A stretch of 24,119 bases of DNA from a virus (IMGVR_UViG_3300045806_000301:1-24119); one strand, 5' to 3'. Counted from the stretch's first letter, positions 1 through 9,365 are shown. Notes: generated by a model not told the origin, from the sequence alone. Numbers and translations: made by a program.

Positions 1-2070
1 TCAAAGACGCTCGGCCATCCGGAAGCTCCGCGACCACGCTGCCGGGCTGTCGCGTGTCGCTACCGCGTCCTCGCTGGGCGCGGCAGCGCCACCCCACACC
101 GCCCGGGCATTCATCTCGGCCTGCGCCAAACCCACATCCGGCACCCACAGCGCCTCGGCAGCGGCACCCAGCGCCCGCAGCATGCGGCGGTGTTCGCCGC
201 GGACCTCGGCGCTGGACAACAGCGGCAGGGTGAACCGGACCACGCGCGGGTTGGCGAGCGCCGGGACCGGGAATTCCGCGCCAGTGAGGGCATTGCGGTC
301 TCGGCGGTCCAGCATTTCGCGCCCTTCCTGCAGGCCGTAGGCGGGTCCGTGCGCGACGCGCCAGAGCGGGCCGGCGACGAGGCGGCCGATGTCCACCACG
401 TCCATGCCGGGTGCGGTCACGTCCACCTGGAGATAGCGCCCCGTGGCCGCGTCCGAGCGGAGCAGCACGACATTGCCGGCCGCAGCGTCGCCCGTCTGCG
501 CCAACAGCACACCACTGTCGTGCGCGAGCAGTGCCGGCACCAGGCTGGAGCCGGTCAGCGCCAGCGCGGTGCACTGGGCATCGGACAGCCGCTTGGTCCA
601 GAAGGCGACGTGGCGGACGTGCATGATGCCGGTGGCGGCGCCGTAAGGCGGTCCGCCCCAGGGGGAACCGCCGAAATAGAGCCCGTCATTGGTAGCGGGA
701 TAGGTCACCGAGGTGATGTGGCGGGAGAGGACGCCGTCAAGGCCGGCGGAGGACGCACCGGCGCCGTCCATGGCGAGCACGATGCGCCCGCCGGTGCCCG
801 GCGGGTAGGTCACGGTGCCGCCGACGATGGAACCGCCGCCGACGTCGTCGTTGAGGGTGGTGAGACCGGCGGTGGTGTCGCCCGGGCTGCGGACGAAGTA
901 GGGCGCCTTGGGGAAGCCCCAGACGCCATCGGTGCGGCCGAGGCCGAGCGGCAGGGTGGTGCCGGTTCTGGCTTCGGTGCCGCTGTCGACCAGGAAGGTG
1001 AAGGGCAGCGCCGCCGGCGACGGCAGGCGGATGACGGCGCAGTCCGACGCGCGGGTGGTCACCGCGGGGGCGCCGGGGGCCGGCAGGATCACTGAGGACG
1101 GCGTTGCACCCTTCTCCATCTGCGGCGCGCCGACCCGGATGGTGAGGTCGACGGCGCCGGTGAAGTCGAGGCGGAGCGATCCCTTCACGGCCGAAACACC
1201 GGTGCCGGCGGTGGCGGGGGCGCTGGCCCAGCGCTGGGTGGCGAGCGCGGCGGCGGTCGGGGTGACGGCGCCCTGGGAGTTGGTGCCGCCGCCAGAGTAA
1301 TAGACTCGGGTGGTGAAGCCGGTGACGTTGGTGAGGCTGCCGGCGACCAGCCGGATGAAGGCGCTGGTGATCCAGACATCGCCGGGGGCGGCGGTGAACC
1401 AGTTCTCGCAGTCCAGGCCGATATTGCCAGTGGCGGTGCCGCTGAAGCGGAGGTCACAGTACGGGATGCCGGATTCCGTGCCGGTGCCGACGACCGTGAC
1501 GGTGATGCCGGCCAAGGTGCCGGCGCTCCAATAGGTCGGCGCCGCGCCGCCGGAGCCGATGACGCCGGCGGTGGCGCCCTCGGCGCGCGGGTTGCGGACG
1601 TAGTTGGCGCGGCTTTCTTCCAGCAGCAGGCCGCGGGGCTGGCGGGTGGCCGGGTCCCAATCGAAGCGGGGCATGTCGGTGCCGGATTGCACCAGCTGGC
1701 CGGTGGCGTCGAAGCACCAGGCGGAGCCGGCGCGGGCGAACACCCAACCGGGTGGCGGCACGAAGGGAACGGCGGTGAAGTCGGCATCCACCGCGCGCGG
1801 TTCTTCCACCAGCGCCTCGGCCGGGCCGACCCGCCAGCGCACGGTGGCGGTGTCCGGCAGGGTGGTGGAGATGAGTGCGAGGGCCTCGACCGGGGTGTCG
1901 GTGCCGAAGTCGACCAGGACGCCGGCAGTACCGCCGAGCCAGCGGGCGCGCAGGCGTGGCTGCGGGTCGAGCAGGTTGGAGACCGGCAGCGATGCCACTG
2001 GCGTCCCGGCGGCGGAAGTGAGCGCGATGGAGGTGCGGACGCGGTCGTCCCAGAGGAAGGCTCCGGCCAT
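1..2070 (-). CDS. Prophage tail protein with inserted fibre/spike domain
   Basis: Predicted 689-aa phage virion protein, probably part of the tail tip or fibre that contacts the host surface. The reading frame stays open upstream, but the Arg/Pro-rich extension is out-of-frame shadow of the neighbouring gene. I chose the ATG at 2070 because it lies 2 nt past the upstream gene's stop and begins a normal protein sequence (MAGAFLWDDRVRTS). Residues 1-105 look like a conserved tail domain. Residues about 105-165 carry the pattern FDATGQLVQ...MPRFDWDP...PRGLLLEESR, which is typical of phage head-spike/fibre proteins, followed by a Gly/Thr/Ser-rich beta region to about 560. The C-terminal part (LQVDVTAPGMDVVDIGRL...GPLWR) returns to a tail-like pattern. 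The stop is at the window edge but complete. The phage structural role is fairly sure from these patterns; the exact position in the virion is inference. Confidence 0.7.
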   Translation of the reverse strand: MAGAFLWDDRVRTSIALTSAAGTPVASLPVSNLLDPQPRLRARWLGGTAGVLVDFGTDTPVEALALISTTLPDTATVRWRVGPAEALVEEPRAVDADFTAVPFVPPPGWVFARAGSAWCFDATGQLVQSGTDMPRFDWDPATRQPRGLLLEESRANYVRNPRAEGATAGVIGSGGAAPTYWSAGTLAGITVTVVGTGTESGIPYCDLRFSGTATGNIGLDCENWFTAAPGDVWITSAFIRLVAGSLTNVTGFTTRVYYSGGGTNSQGAVTPTAAALATQRWASAPATAGTGVSAVKGSLRLDFTGAVDLTIRVGAPQMEKGATPSSVILPAPGAPAVTTRASDCAVIRLPSPAALPFTFLVDSGTEARTGTTLPLGLGRTDGVWGFPKAPYFVRSPGDTTAGLTTLNDDVGGGSIVGGTVTYPPGTGGRIVLAMDGAGASSAGLDGVLSRHITSVTYPATNDGLYFGGSPWGGPPYGAATGIMHVRHVAFWTKRLSDAQCTALALTGSSLVPALLAHDSGVLLAQTGDAAAGNVVLLRSDAATGRYLQVDVTAPGMDVVDIGRLVAGPLWRVAHGPAYGLQEGREMLDRRDRNALTGAEFPVPALANPRVVRFTLPLLSSAEVRGEHRRMLRALGAAAEALWVPDVGLAQAEMNARAVWGGAAAPSEDAVATRDSPAAWSRSFRMAERL

Positions 2071-2072
2071 GG

Positions 2073-2939
2073 TCAGGGCTCCGGCAGGGTGGACAGTGTA
2101 ATGGTGAGGCGGCGGGCGCCGAGGGCTTCGCGCCAGGCGACCACGCCCCGCACGCCGCGGTCGAGACCGTAGGCGGGATAGGTGACGCGGCCGATGTCGC
2201 CGCATTCGATCTGGCCGAGGTAGCGGTCGGTCTGGATTTCGAACAGGCGGGGTCCGGCCTCGACCCAGCGGCGCCATTTGTCGGCGCGGGCCAGGGCGTC
2301 GGCTTCGGTGGCGTAGAGGCCGGCCAGCCGCAGGTCGCGCTGCTGGGCGACGCGGCTGGTGACCAGGGCGCTCTCGGCGCGGGCCGGACCGGAGGCGGTG
2401 CCGGCAAGGCGCTGGCGCTCGGTGCCGTCGACGCTGCCGGCCAGGTCGGAGAGCGGCGTCCAGTTGCGCTGCCACTCGACCGCGACGGCGCGCGGCAGCG
2501 GGCGGAGGCCCACCGGCAGGGCGAGCGGTTGCAGGTCGATGATCCAGGGCGCTGGGAGGTCGAACTGCGGCAGATCGTCGGCGAGCGGGTCGAACAGGCG
2601 CAGCAGGCCGGCACGGCCGCCGGCGAGCACGGCGCCGCAGCTGGCCAGGATGTCCTGGGCGGCGTCGGCGGTGCTGATCTCGTCGGGGCCGCGGAACCAG
2701 CCGATCTCGCCGGCGAGGTCGACCTGGGCGAAGGACCAGGCATCGGTTTGCAAATCGGTGTCGGAGAGCTGCGGCCCGAGCGCCTGCACGAGCCGCCGCA
2801 GCACGTCGGGGATGGCGTTGGCGTAGCCGCCGGTGCTGTCGCCGCGGACATCGGCGGTGACGGTGCCGTCCGGGGTGCTGCCGAGTTGGAACACGCCGAG
2901 CGTCGGCCAGTCGCGGTATTGCCCGACCGTGGGCGCCGT
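2073..2939 (-). pseudogene. Phage tail protein, 5'-truncated
   Basis: C-terminal part (about 289 codons) of a phage tail structural protein. Recognisable stretches include GQYRDWPTLGVFQLG, TADVRGDSTGGYANAIPDVLRRL, then GPRLFEIQTDRYLGQIECGDIG and VRGVVAWREALGARRLTITLSTLPEP at the end. The stop sits 2 nt before the start of the fibre gene, as expected in a tail operon. No credible start codon or N-terminus is present: the frame runs on to about 3221, but the codons beyond about 2940 are antisense to a response-regulator remnant and then a repeat, and they read as Arg/Cys-rich nonsense. I therefore read this as a gene that lost its 5' end by recombination or deletion. If it is expressed at all, a GTG at 2996 could serve. 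The tail assignment comes from pattern and context, not from a named family. Confidence 0.6.
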
Positions 2940-3080
2940 GCCGACCTTGGCATCAGCCAGCGGGCCGTCGAGAACCACCGCGGCGAAATCATGCACAAGA
3001 CTGGAGCGAAGTCGCTGCCGGCATTGGCGTGTCTGGCGGTTTTCGCCGTACGGCCGGAGGGTAAGCCGAAGCCCGGCTGA
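2940..3080 (+). pseudogene. LuxR/FixJ-type response regulator, C-terminal remnant
   Basis: The plus-strand frame ending in TGA at 3078-3080 encodes ADLGISQRAVENHRGEIM followed by HKTGAKSLPALACLAVFA. This is the recognition helix and last helix of a LuxR-type HTH (known pattern LGIS.RTVE.HR..IM.KTGA.SLP.L..LA). Only about 46 residues survive; the receiver domain and first HTH helices are absent. The upstream frame is antisense to the truncated tail gene and not regulator-like. A separate gene was therefore cut at about 2935-2945 and joined to the phage DNA. It cannot work as a regulator. The family call rests on motif recognition. Confidence 0.55.
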
Positions 3081-3113
3081 GTAATGTCCGATTCTGGCGC
3101 AGCAACGCCGCCG

Positions 3114-3151
3114 ACCGGTAGTCTGCGCCAGAACCGGTAGTCTGCGCCAGA
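3114..3151. repeat. Tandem 19-bp repeat, two copies, with upstream inverted partial copy
   Basis: Two perfect adjacent copies of accggtagtctgcgccaga (3114-3132 and 3133-3151). An 11-bp piece in inverted orientation (ttctggcgcag) lies at 3092-3102. It sits right after the response-regulator remnant and near the phage breakpoint. Multiple short direct and inverted repeats of this kind are found at ends of IS21-family elements, but no transposase is present here, so an insertion-sequence scar is only a guess. Confidence 0.75.
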
Positions 3152-3308
3152 CTCGCCGGTGAATACATCCGGCCGCCGCAAGGCGACGAGGATCGCGTCG
3201 ATACCGATCCGTCCACAGCACAAATTAACTGAACGCCGGGCGCCGGTCGCATGCATCGCGCGTGCCCGAACCTATGCCGACGGGCGCCGGCTTCCGATGG
3301 AGACCAAT

Positions 3309-3482
3309 ATGCGAACGGCATTGGTCGCGCTGACGCTGATACTTGTCCTCGGCGGATGCGTCTACGACCCCGGTGGCGGTTACGGCAACCGCGGCCGCGG
3401 CTACGGGTATGGCGGCGGCGAGCACAACAATTACGAGCAGGGCCAGCAGCAACACGGACACGACGGCGGCTGGGCCCGTTGA
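3309..3482 (+). CDS. Small glycine-rich lipoprotein
   Basis: 57-aa predicted lipoprotein. MRTALVALTLILVLGGC is a compact signal peptide ending in an LGGC lipobox, so after lipidation and cleavage the mature protein would start at Cys17. The mature part is very short and rich in Gly, Tyr, Asn, Gln and His, with no recognised domain. The start at 3309 is chosen because GGAG (3299-3302) lies 6 nt upstream; an ATG at 3297 would add METN in front. The gene lies between the repeat scar and the SOS promoter of imuA. No function can be assigned; small Gly-rich envelope lipoproteins are common and poorly studied. Confidence 0.6.
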   Translation: MRTALVALTLILVLGGCVYDPGGGYGNRGRGYGYGGGEHNNYEQGQQQHGHDGGWAR

Positions 3483-3615
3483 CGCGGCGGATATCCGCCA
3501 CCGGCTGCCCGTCTTCGATACCCAGTTGAGCGAATCATTCCAACCACCTGATGGGCCACGGAACCGCCTGCTCCCTCCGCGATAGGACCGAATTCCCCTT
3601 CATCACGCCGCCTGT

Positions 3616-3630
3616 GTTCCTTATACGTTC
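3616..3630 (+). promoter_or_regulatory. LexA-binding SOS box of the imuA operon
   Basis: The sequence gttccttatacgttc matches exactly the alphaproteobacterial LexA operator GTTC-N7-GTTC. It lies 21 nt upstream of the imuA ATG and overlaps a TATAC that could be part of the -10 element, so LexA bound here would block transcription. This is the expected position and type of control for imuA-imuB-dnaE2 cassettes. Confidence 0.88.
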
Positions 3631-3651
3631 TCTCCGTCGCACGGAGAGGAC

Positions 3652-4434
3652 ATGCAGACCGCCCCCCACAACCCGGCCCTGGACGCGCTGCGCGAGAAGA
3701 TCGCCCGGATGGAGCGCCGGCTGCCCGGTGGGTTCGAGGCCCCTTCCATGGCCTTCGGCATCGCCGCGATCGACGGGGCGCTGCCCGGTGGCGGGCTGGC
3801 ACGCGGCGCCCTGCACGAGGTCGCCGGCAGCGGCGCCCAGGGTGAGCACGCCACCGCCGCCGCCCTGTTGGTGGCCTTTCTGCTCGCCCGCGCCCACGGC
3901 CCGGTGCTGTGGGTGCTGGAACGGCGGGACCTGTTCGCCCCGGCGCTGGCCGCCGCCGGGCTGGGGCCGGAGCGGGTGGTCTATGTCGAGGCCGGCCGCC
4001 CGGTATCGGTGCTGCTGGTCATGGAGGAGGCGCTGCGCCAGCGCGGCCTGGCCGGCGTGGCCGGGGAACTCAGCGGCCGCCTGACGCTGACCGCCTCCCG
4101 CCGCCTGCAACTGGCCGCCGAGGCGTCCGGCGTGCCCGCCATCGCGCTGCGCCGCAGCCGCCGCTTCGACGACCCGGCACTGGCCGAACCCACCGCCGCG
4201 GTCACGCGCTGGCGGGTCATCGCCCTGCCCTCCGCCCCGCCGCTGCCGCAGGCGCCGGACACGCCCGGCCTGGGCCGGCCGCGCTGGCGCCTGGACCTCA
4301 CGCGCTGTCGCGGCGGCGCACCGCATGGCTGGATCGTGGAGGCGTTCGATGCGACGGGTGGTCTCGCTCTGGTTGCCGACCTGGGCCACGGACCGGCGGC
4401 GCCGGAGGCCGCAACCGGACGCACCGCCGCCTGA
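3652..4434 (+). CDS. imuA: ImuA, RecA/SulA-like accessory mutasome protein
   Basis: 260-aa protein, the first gene of the SOS mutagenesis operon. ImuA proteins are RecA-fold relatives that work with ImuB and DnaE2 in error-prone translesion synthesis. The sequence shows the ImuA hallmarks: an N-terminal LREKIARMERRL helix, then FGIAAIDGALPGGGLARGALHEV (residues about 35-57, RecA-core-like), VLWVLERRDLFAPALAAAGLGPERVVYVE, and a late TRCRGGAPHGWIVEAFDATGGLALVADL. The Walker A region is degenerate (no GKT), as is usual for the family. The ATG at 3652 has AGAGGA just upstream and follows the SOS box. The 3' end overlaps the imuB start by 86 nt in another frame, so translation of the two is probably coupled. 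Confidence 0.9.
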   Translation: MQTAPHNPALDALREKIARMERRLPGGFEAPSMAFGIAAIDGALPGGGLARGALHEVAGSGAQGEHATAAALLVAFLLARAHGPVLWVLERRDLFAPALAAAGLGPERVVYVEAGRPVSVLLVMEEALRQRGLAGVAGELSGRLTLTASRRLQLAAEASGVPAIALRRSRRFDDPALAEPTAAVTRWRVIALPSAPPLPQAPDTPGLGRPRWRLDLTRCRGGAPHGWIVEAFDATGGLALVADLGHGPAAPEAATGRTAA

Positions 4435-5869
4435 TGCGCCACTGGTGACGGTCGTGAGCGACGGGCGGCGGATGACGCTCGCCGCCGTGGATGCCGCCGC
4501 CAGCCGCCTCGGCCTGCGTCCCGGCCAGCCACTCGCCCAGGCCCGCGCCCTGGTGCCCGGCCTGGCGGTCGTGCCGGCCGATCCCGAGGGCGACGCCGCC
4601 GCCCTGGCGCGGCTGGCCACCTGGTGCCTGCGCTACACCCCGCTGACCGCCGCCGACCCGCCGGACGGGGTGTGGCTGGACATCACCGGCTGCGCGCATC
4701 TGCACGGCGGCGAGACGGCGTTGCTGACCGACCTGCTGCACCTTCTGGGCCGCGGCGGGACGCGCGGGCGGGCGGCGGCGGCCGATACGACCGGCGCCGC
4801 CCATGCGCTGGCCCGCCACGGTCCGCACGCCATCGGCATCGTTCCGTCCGGCGCCACCGCCGGGGCGCTGGCGGCGCTGCCGGTGGGCGCCCTGCGCCTG
4901 CCGGCGGAAACCGTGGAGCGGCTGCACCGGCTTGGCGTCGAGCGCATCGGCCAGCTTGCCGGTCTGCCGCGGGCGCCGCTGGTCCGCCGCTTCGGCACCG
5001 AAATCGTCCAACGTCTCGACCAGGCGCTCGGCCGGGTCGCCGAACCGATCCGCCCGGTGCTGCCCGACGAGGCGCTCGCCCGCCGCCAGGGTTTCGTCGA
5101 GCCGCTGCTGACCGCCGACGCCTTCGGCCAGGCGATCGATGCCCTGCTCGATGCGGTCTGCGCCGCGCTGGCGGCGGCTGGACAGGGCGCCCGCCGGCTC
5201 GACCTGCTGTTCGAGCGGGTGGACGGCACGGTGCAGGCGGTGCGCATCGGCACCGCCGCGCCCTGCCGCGAGCCCGGCCACCTCGCCCGCCTGCTCAAGG
5301 AGCGGCTGGAAACGGTGGACCCCGGGCTGGGCGTCGAGGCGATGCAGCTGGTGGTAGCGCTGGCCGAACCCCTCGGCGCCCGACAGCTGCGCGCCGCCCT
5401 GGCCGGCGCGGAGGAAAAACCCGACCTGGGCGCGCTGGTGGACCGCATCGCGAACCGGCTCGGTCCCGGCCGTATCTACCGCGCCGCGCCGGTGGAGAGC
5501 GACGTGCCGGAGCGCTCGGTGGCGGTGGTGCCGGCGCTCGCTCCGGCCGTCCCGGCGTCCTGGCCGGCGCTGCTGCCCCGGCCGGTGCGCCTGCTCGATC
5601 CGCCGCAGGAGGTGGAGGCGCTGGCGCTGCTGCCCGACCAGCCGCCGGTGGCCTTTATCTGGCGGCGCCGGCGCCACCGGGTGCGCCGCGCCGACGGACC
5701 CGAACGTATCTTCGGCGAGTGGTGGCGCCGCGCCGCCGAGGAGGAAGCGGTGCGCGATTATTTCGCCGTCGAGGACGAGGACGGGCGCCGATTCTGGCTG
5801 TTCCGCCGCGGCGACGGCACCGACCCCGCCAGCGGCGATTTGCGCTGGTTCCTGCACGGCCTGTTCTGA
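4349..5869 (+). CDS. imuB: ImuB, Y-family polymerase-like mutasome scaffold
   Basis: 506-aa catalytically inactive Y-family polymerase homologue that is thought to link DnaE2 to the sliding clamp and ImuA. Residues 6-16 (SLWLPTWATDR) are the ImuB replacement for the polymerase motif that normally holds the first catalytic Asp. The second motif, SIDE-x-FLDxTG in active enzymes, reads PPDGVWLDITG (104-114): the catalytic Glu is Gly, confirming a non-catalytic role. The C-terminus carries the ImuB-specific pattern ERIFGEWWRR...VRDYFAVEDEDGRRFWLFRRG...WFLHGLF. I prefer ATG 4349 to ATG 4325 because GGAGG (4338-4342) is 6 nt before it and the family motif follows directly. A possible clamp-binding peptide was not identified with certainty. 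Confidence 0.92.
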   Translation: MRRVVSLWLPTWATDRRRRRPQPDAPPPDAPLVTVVSDGRRMTLAAVDAAASRLGLRPGQPLAQARALVPGLAVVPADPEGDAAALARLATWCLRYTPLTAADPPDGVWLDITGCAHLHGGETALLTDLLHLLGRGGTRGRAAAADTTGAAHALARHGPHAIGIVPSGATAGALAALPVGALRLPAETVERLHRLGVERIGQLAGLPRAPLVRRFGTEIVQRLDQALGRVAEPIRPVLPDEALARRQGFVEPLLTADAFGQAIDALLDAVCAALAAAGQGARRLDLLFERVDGTVQAVRIGTAAPCREPGHLARLLKERLETVDPGLGVEAMQLVVALAEPLGARQLRAALAGAEEKPDLGALVDRIANRLGPGRIYRAAPVESDVPERSVAVVPALAPAVPASWPALLPRPVRLLDPPQEVEALALLPDQPPVAFIWRRRRHRVRRADGPERIFGEWWRRAAEEEAVRDYFAVEDEDGRRFWLFRRGDGTDPASGDLRWFLHGLF

Positions 5870-5880
5870 GGAGGCAGACA

Positions 5881-6099
5881 ATGGACGACACCCTGCGCCC
5901 CGCCACCGCCGAGGAGATCGCCGAGAGCCTGTGTTTCGCCCTGCGCTATGACGGCCGCAAGCGGGTGCATCACGCCGACGAGGCGATGGCGCGCATCACC
6001 GCCGCGCGGCTGGTGTCGCATCTGGAGCGCAGCGGTTTCGTGCTGATGAAGCGCCCGGCGGCGGCGGCGCCCACCACCAGCCAGCACGGCCAGCCGTGA
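5881..6099 (+). CDS. Small protein encoded between imuB and dnaE2
   Basis: 72-aa soluble protein of unknown function. It has a strong AGGAGG (5869-5874), 6 nt before its ATG, that overlaps the imuB stop. Its own TGA overlaps the GTG start of dnaE2 (GTGA). This spacing argues for a genuine translated gene made with the mutasome. The sequence is mostly helical and charged: [18 protein letters not shown] (8-25), [20 protein letters not shown] and [16 protein letters not shown], then a low-complexity Ala/Thr tail. I know of similar small ORFs in alphaproteobacterial genomes but cannot name a family. A role in SOS mutagenesis is inferred only from position; it may simply couple translation of dnaE2. 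Confidence 0.75.
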   Translation: MDDTLRPATAEEIAESLCFALRYDGRKRVHHADEAMARITAARLVSHLERSGFVLMKRPAAAAPTTSQHGQP

Positions 6100-9000
6100 C
6101 CGGCTACGCCGAACTTCAGGTCACATCGAACTACGCGTTCCTGCGCGGCGCCTCGCATGTCGAGGAGTTGTTTGCCCAGGCGGCGCGGCTCGGCCTGCCG
6201 GCGCTGGGCATCGTGGACCGCGGCTCGTTTGCCGGCATCGTGCGGGCGCACCGCTGCGCCGGGGAGACCGGGGTGCGGCTGGTGGTGGGCTGCCGCCTCG
6301 ATCTGGACGACGGCACCGCGCTGCTGGCCTACCCGACCGACCGGCCGGCCTATGCGCTGCTGTGCCGGCTGCTGACGCTGGGAAAACGCCGGGCCGGAAA
6401 GGGCGGGTGCAGCCTGGGCTGGGCCGATCTGGCGGCCCATGCCGGGGGCGTGCTGGCGGTGCTGCTGCCCGACCAGCCCGGCCCGGCGCTGGCCGGCCTG
6501 CTGGCGCGGTTGCGCGCGGTGTTCGGCGACCGCGCCTACCTGGCGCTGACCCTGCGCCGCCAGCCCGGCGATGCGGTGCGGCTGGCACGGCTGGCCGAAC
6601 TGGCGGCGAGTGCGCTTGTGCCGGTGGTCGCCACCGGCGACGTGCTGTACCATGTGCCGCGGCGGCGCATCCTGCAGGACGTGGTCACCTGCATCCGCGA
6701 GGGATGCACCATCGATGCGGCCGGGTTCCGCCGCACCCGTTTCGCCGACCGCCACCTGAAATCGCCGGCCGAAATGACACGGCTGTTCGCCCGCCATCCC
6801 GGGGCGGTGGAACGCGCGCTGGAGATCGCGGCGCGCTGCCGGTTCGACCTGAAGGAACTGCGCTACCAATACCCGACCGAAGTGGACGACCCCGCCGACA
6901 CGCCGCAGACAGCGCTCGAACGGCTGGTCTGGCAGGGCGCGCCCGGCCGCTACCCCGAGGGGATGCCGGAGGCGGTGGAGCGGCAACTCCACCACGAATT
7001 GCGCCTGATCGCCGAGCTGGACTACGCGCCCTATTTCCTCACCGTGCGCAACATCGTCGCCTATGCGCGCGGCAAGAACATTCTCTGCCAAGGGCGCGGC
7101 TCGGCGGCCAATTCGGCGGTCTGCTACGTGCTCGGCATCACCAGCATCGACCCGGTGCGCAGCGGTCTGCTGTTCGAGCGTTTCGTCTCGGCCGCGCGCA
7201 AGGAGCCGCCCGACATCGACGTGGATTTCGAGCACGAGCGGCGCGAGGAGGTGATCCAGTGGGTCTACGGCCATTACGGCCGCGACCGCGCCGCGCTGTG
7301 CGCCACCGTCCATCGCTACCGCGCCCGCGGGGCGGTGCGCGAGGTGGGCCGGGCAATGGGACTGCCCGAGGACGTCACCGGCGCGCTGGCGGCCCAGGTT
7401 TCCGGCTGGGACGCCGAGGGGGTCCGGGAAGAACATGCCGCCGAGCTCAACCTGAACACCGAAGACCGGCGGCTGCGCCTGACGCTGCACCTGGCGCGTG
7501 AACTGATCGGTTTTCCTCGCCACCTTGGCCAGCATCCCGGCGGCTTCGTGCTGACCAGCGACCGGCTCGACGAACTGGTGCCGGTCGAGCCGGCGACCAT
7601 GGCCGACCGCCAGGTGATCGAGTGGGACAAGGACGACATCGACGCGCTGCGCTTCATGAAGGTCGATGTGCTCGGCCTGGGCATGCTGGGCTGCCTGCGA
7701 CGCGCCTTCGACCTGCTGGAGGACCATCGCGGGCAACGGCTGGACATCGCCACGATTCCGCCGGAGGACCCGGCCACCTACGCAATGATCCGCCGGGCCG
7801 ACACGCTGGGCACGTTCCAGATCGAGAGCCGGGCGCAGATGGCGATGCTGCCGCGTCTGCAGCCGCGCACCTTCTACGATCTGGTAATCGAGGTGGCAAT
7901 CGTCCGCCCCGGGCCGATCCAGGGTGACATGGTGCATCCCTATCTGCGCCGGCGCGAGAAGCTCGACCCGGTGGACTACCCGTCGCCCGACCTGAAGCGG
8001 GTGCTCGGAAAAACGCTCGGCGTGCCGCTGTTCCAGGAGCAGGCGATGCAGGTGGCGATCGTCTGCGCCGGGTTTTCCCCCACCGAGGCCGACCAGTTGC
8101 GGCGATCCATGGCGACGTTCAAGGTCACCGGCGGGGTCAGCCATTTCAAGCAAAATCTGGTCGAGGGGATGGTGGCGCGCGGCTACACCCGCGACTTCGC
8201 CGAGCGCACCTTCCGCCAGATCGAAGGATTCGGCAGCTACGGCTTTCCGGAAAGCCACGCCGCTTCGTTCGCGCTGATCGCCTATGCCTCGGCCTGGCTG
8301 AAATGCCATCACCCCGACATCTTCTGCGCCGCCCTGCTGAACGCGCAGCCGATGGGGTTCTACGCGCCGGCGCAGATCGTGCGCGACGCGCGCGAACACG
8401 GGGTGGAGGTGCGGCCGGTCTGCGTGAACGCCTCGCGCTGGGACTGCACGTTGGAGCCGTCGGCGGGCCGCACCCTGGCGTTACGGCTCGGCCTGCGCGT
8501 GGTGCGGGGACTGGCCAATGAGCATGCCGCGGCGATCGTGGCGCATCGCGCCGATGCCCCCTACGACGGCATCGAGGCGTTGTGGCGCCGCGCCGGCGTG
8601 CCCGTTGTGGTATTGGAACGGCTGGCCGAGGCGGATGCGTTCGGCGCCATCGGGCTGAACCGGCGGCAGGCGCTGTGGGCGATCAGCGGCCTGGCCGATA
8701 CGGTGCTGCCGCTGTTCGTCGCCGCCGACCGCGGGCGCACGCCGGCACCGGAAATCATCGAGCCGCCGGTGGCGCTGGTGCCGATGACCGATGGCGGTGA
8801 GGTGGTGGAGGATTACCGCGCGGTGGGGCTCAGCCTGCGGCGTCACCCGGTCGCATTCCTGCGCGCGGAACTGCGGTCGCGGCGGATGATCGCCTGCGCC
8901 GACCTGCCGGATGCGCGCGACGGGCGGCGGGTGGCGGTGCCCGGCATCGTGCTGGTGCGCCAGCGCCCCGGCAGCGCGAAAGGGGTGACGTTCGTCACCA

Positions 9001-9347
9001 TCGAGGACGAGACCGGGGTGGCCAACCTGGTGATCTGGCCTGCCGTGTTCGAGCGGCAGCGGCCCGCTATCCTCGGTGCGGCGATGATCGCCTGCCACGG
9101 CCGGGTGCAGCGCGAAGGCGCGGTGATCCATGTCATCGCCGACCGGCTGGACGATCTTTCCGACCTGCTGCAGAGCGTCAGCACGCGGACGGCGCCGCTT
9201 CCGCTCCCCGCCGGGCGCGGCGACGAGGTTAAGGGCGATGGCGGGCCGGACCCGCTTGTCACCGGCGAATGCCGGCCGCGCGACGTTCTTGTCCCCACGC
9301 TGCCGACCACTCCCGGAATCCGCGTGCCCACGCGGGATTTTCGCTGA
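6096..9347 (+). CDS. dnaE2: Error-prone DNA polymerase III alpha subunit, DnaE2 (ImuC)
   Basis: 1083-aa C-family polymerase that performs SOS-induced translesion synthesis with ImuA and ImuB. The start [21 protein letters not shown] (GTG at 6096) is the typical DnaE2 beginning and opens the PHP domain (about 1-250). The polymerase core includes QGRGSAANS (332-340) and the catalytic PDIDVDF (372-378, Asp373 and Asp375), followed by [39 protein letters not shown] and [23 protein letters not shown]-terminal OB-fold (about 925-1020, [11 protein letters not shown]...[18 protein letters not shown]) and the tail PTRDFR complete the protein. Length and motifs are normal and no frameshift is seen. The start overlaps the preceding stop, so expression depends on upstream translation and the SOS box. 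Confidence 0.95.
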   Translation: MTGYAELQVTSNYAFLRGASHVEELFAQAARLGLPALGIVDRGSFAGIVRAHRCAGETGVRLVVGCRLDLDDGTALLAYPTDRPAYALLCRLLTLGKRRAGKGGCSLGWADLAAHAGGVLAVLLPDQPGPALAGLLARLRAVFGDRAYLALTLRRQPGDAVRLARLAELAASALVPVVATGDVLYHVPRRRILQDVVTCIREGCTIDAAGFRRTRFADRHLKSPAEMTRLFARHPGAVERALEIAARCRFDLKELRYQYPTEVDDPADTPQTALERLVWQGAPGRYPEGMPEAVERQLHHELRLIAELDYAPYFLTVRNIVAYARGKNILCQGRGSAANSAVCYVLGITSIDPVRSGLLFERFVSAARKEPPDIDVDFEHERREEVIQWVYGHYGRDRAALCATVHRYRARGAVREVGRAMGLPEDVTGALAAQVSGWDAEGVREEHAAELNLNTEDRRLRLTLHLARELIGFPRHLGQHPGGFVLTSDRLDELVPVEPATMADRQVIEWDKDDIDALRFMKVDVLGLGMLGCLRRAFDLLEDHRGQRLDIATIPPEDPATYAMIRRADTLGTFQIESRAQMAMLPRLQPRTFYDLVIEVAIVRPGPIQGDMVHPYLRRREKLDPVDYPSPDLKRVLGKTLGVPLFQEQAMQVAIVCAGFSPTEADQLRRSMATFKVTGGVSHFKQNLVEGMVARGYTRDFAERTFRQIEGFGSYGFPESHAASFALIAYASAWLKCHHPDIFCAALLNAQPMGFYAPAQIVRDAREHGVEVRPVCVNASRWDCTLEPSAGRTLALRLGLRVVRGLANEHAAAIVAHRADAPYDGIEALWRRAGVPVVVLERLAEADAFGAIGLNRRQALWAISGLADTVLPLFVAADRGRTPAPEIIEPPVALVPMTDGGEVVEDYRAVGLSLRRHPVAFLRAELRSRRMIACADLPDARDGRRVAVPGIVLVRQRPGSAKGVTFVTIEDETGVANLVIWPAVFERQRPAILGAAMIACHGRVQREGAVIHVIADRLDDLSDLLQSVSTRTAPLPLPAGRGDEVKGDGGPDPLVTGECRPRDVLVPTLPTTPGIRVPTRDFR

Positions 9348-9365
9348 GCCGGCTTCACTTGGCGC

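Noticed and set aside
3114-3151. Possible CRISPR array
   Set aside because: The two 19-bp copies are directly adjacent with no spacers and no cas genes are near.
1454-3256. A 600-codon minus-strand open frame
   Set aside because: It is Pro/Arg/Ser-rich and lies in another frame of the two tail genes, which have recognisable sequence; high GC leaves shadow frames open.
5970-8399. An 809-codon frame antisense to dnaE2
   Set aside because: It contains no recognisable motif and is His/Gln/Arg-rich. The opposite strand encodes DnaE2 with all its motifs.
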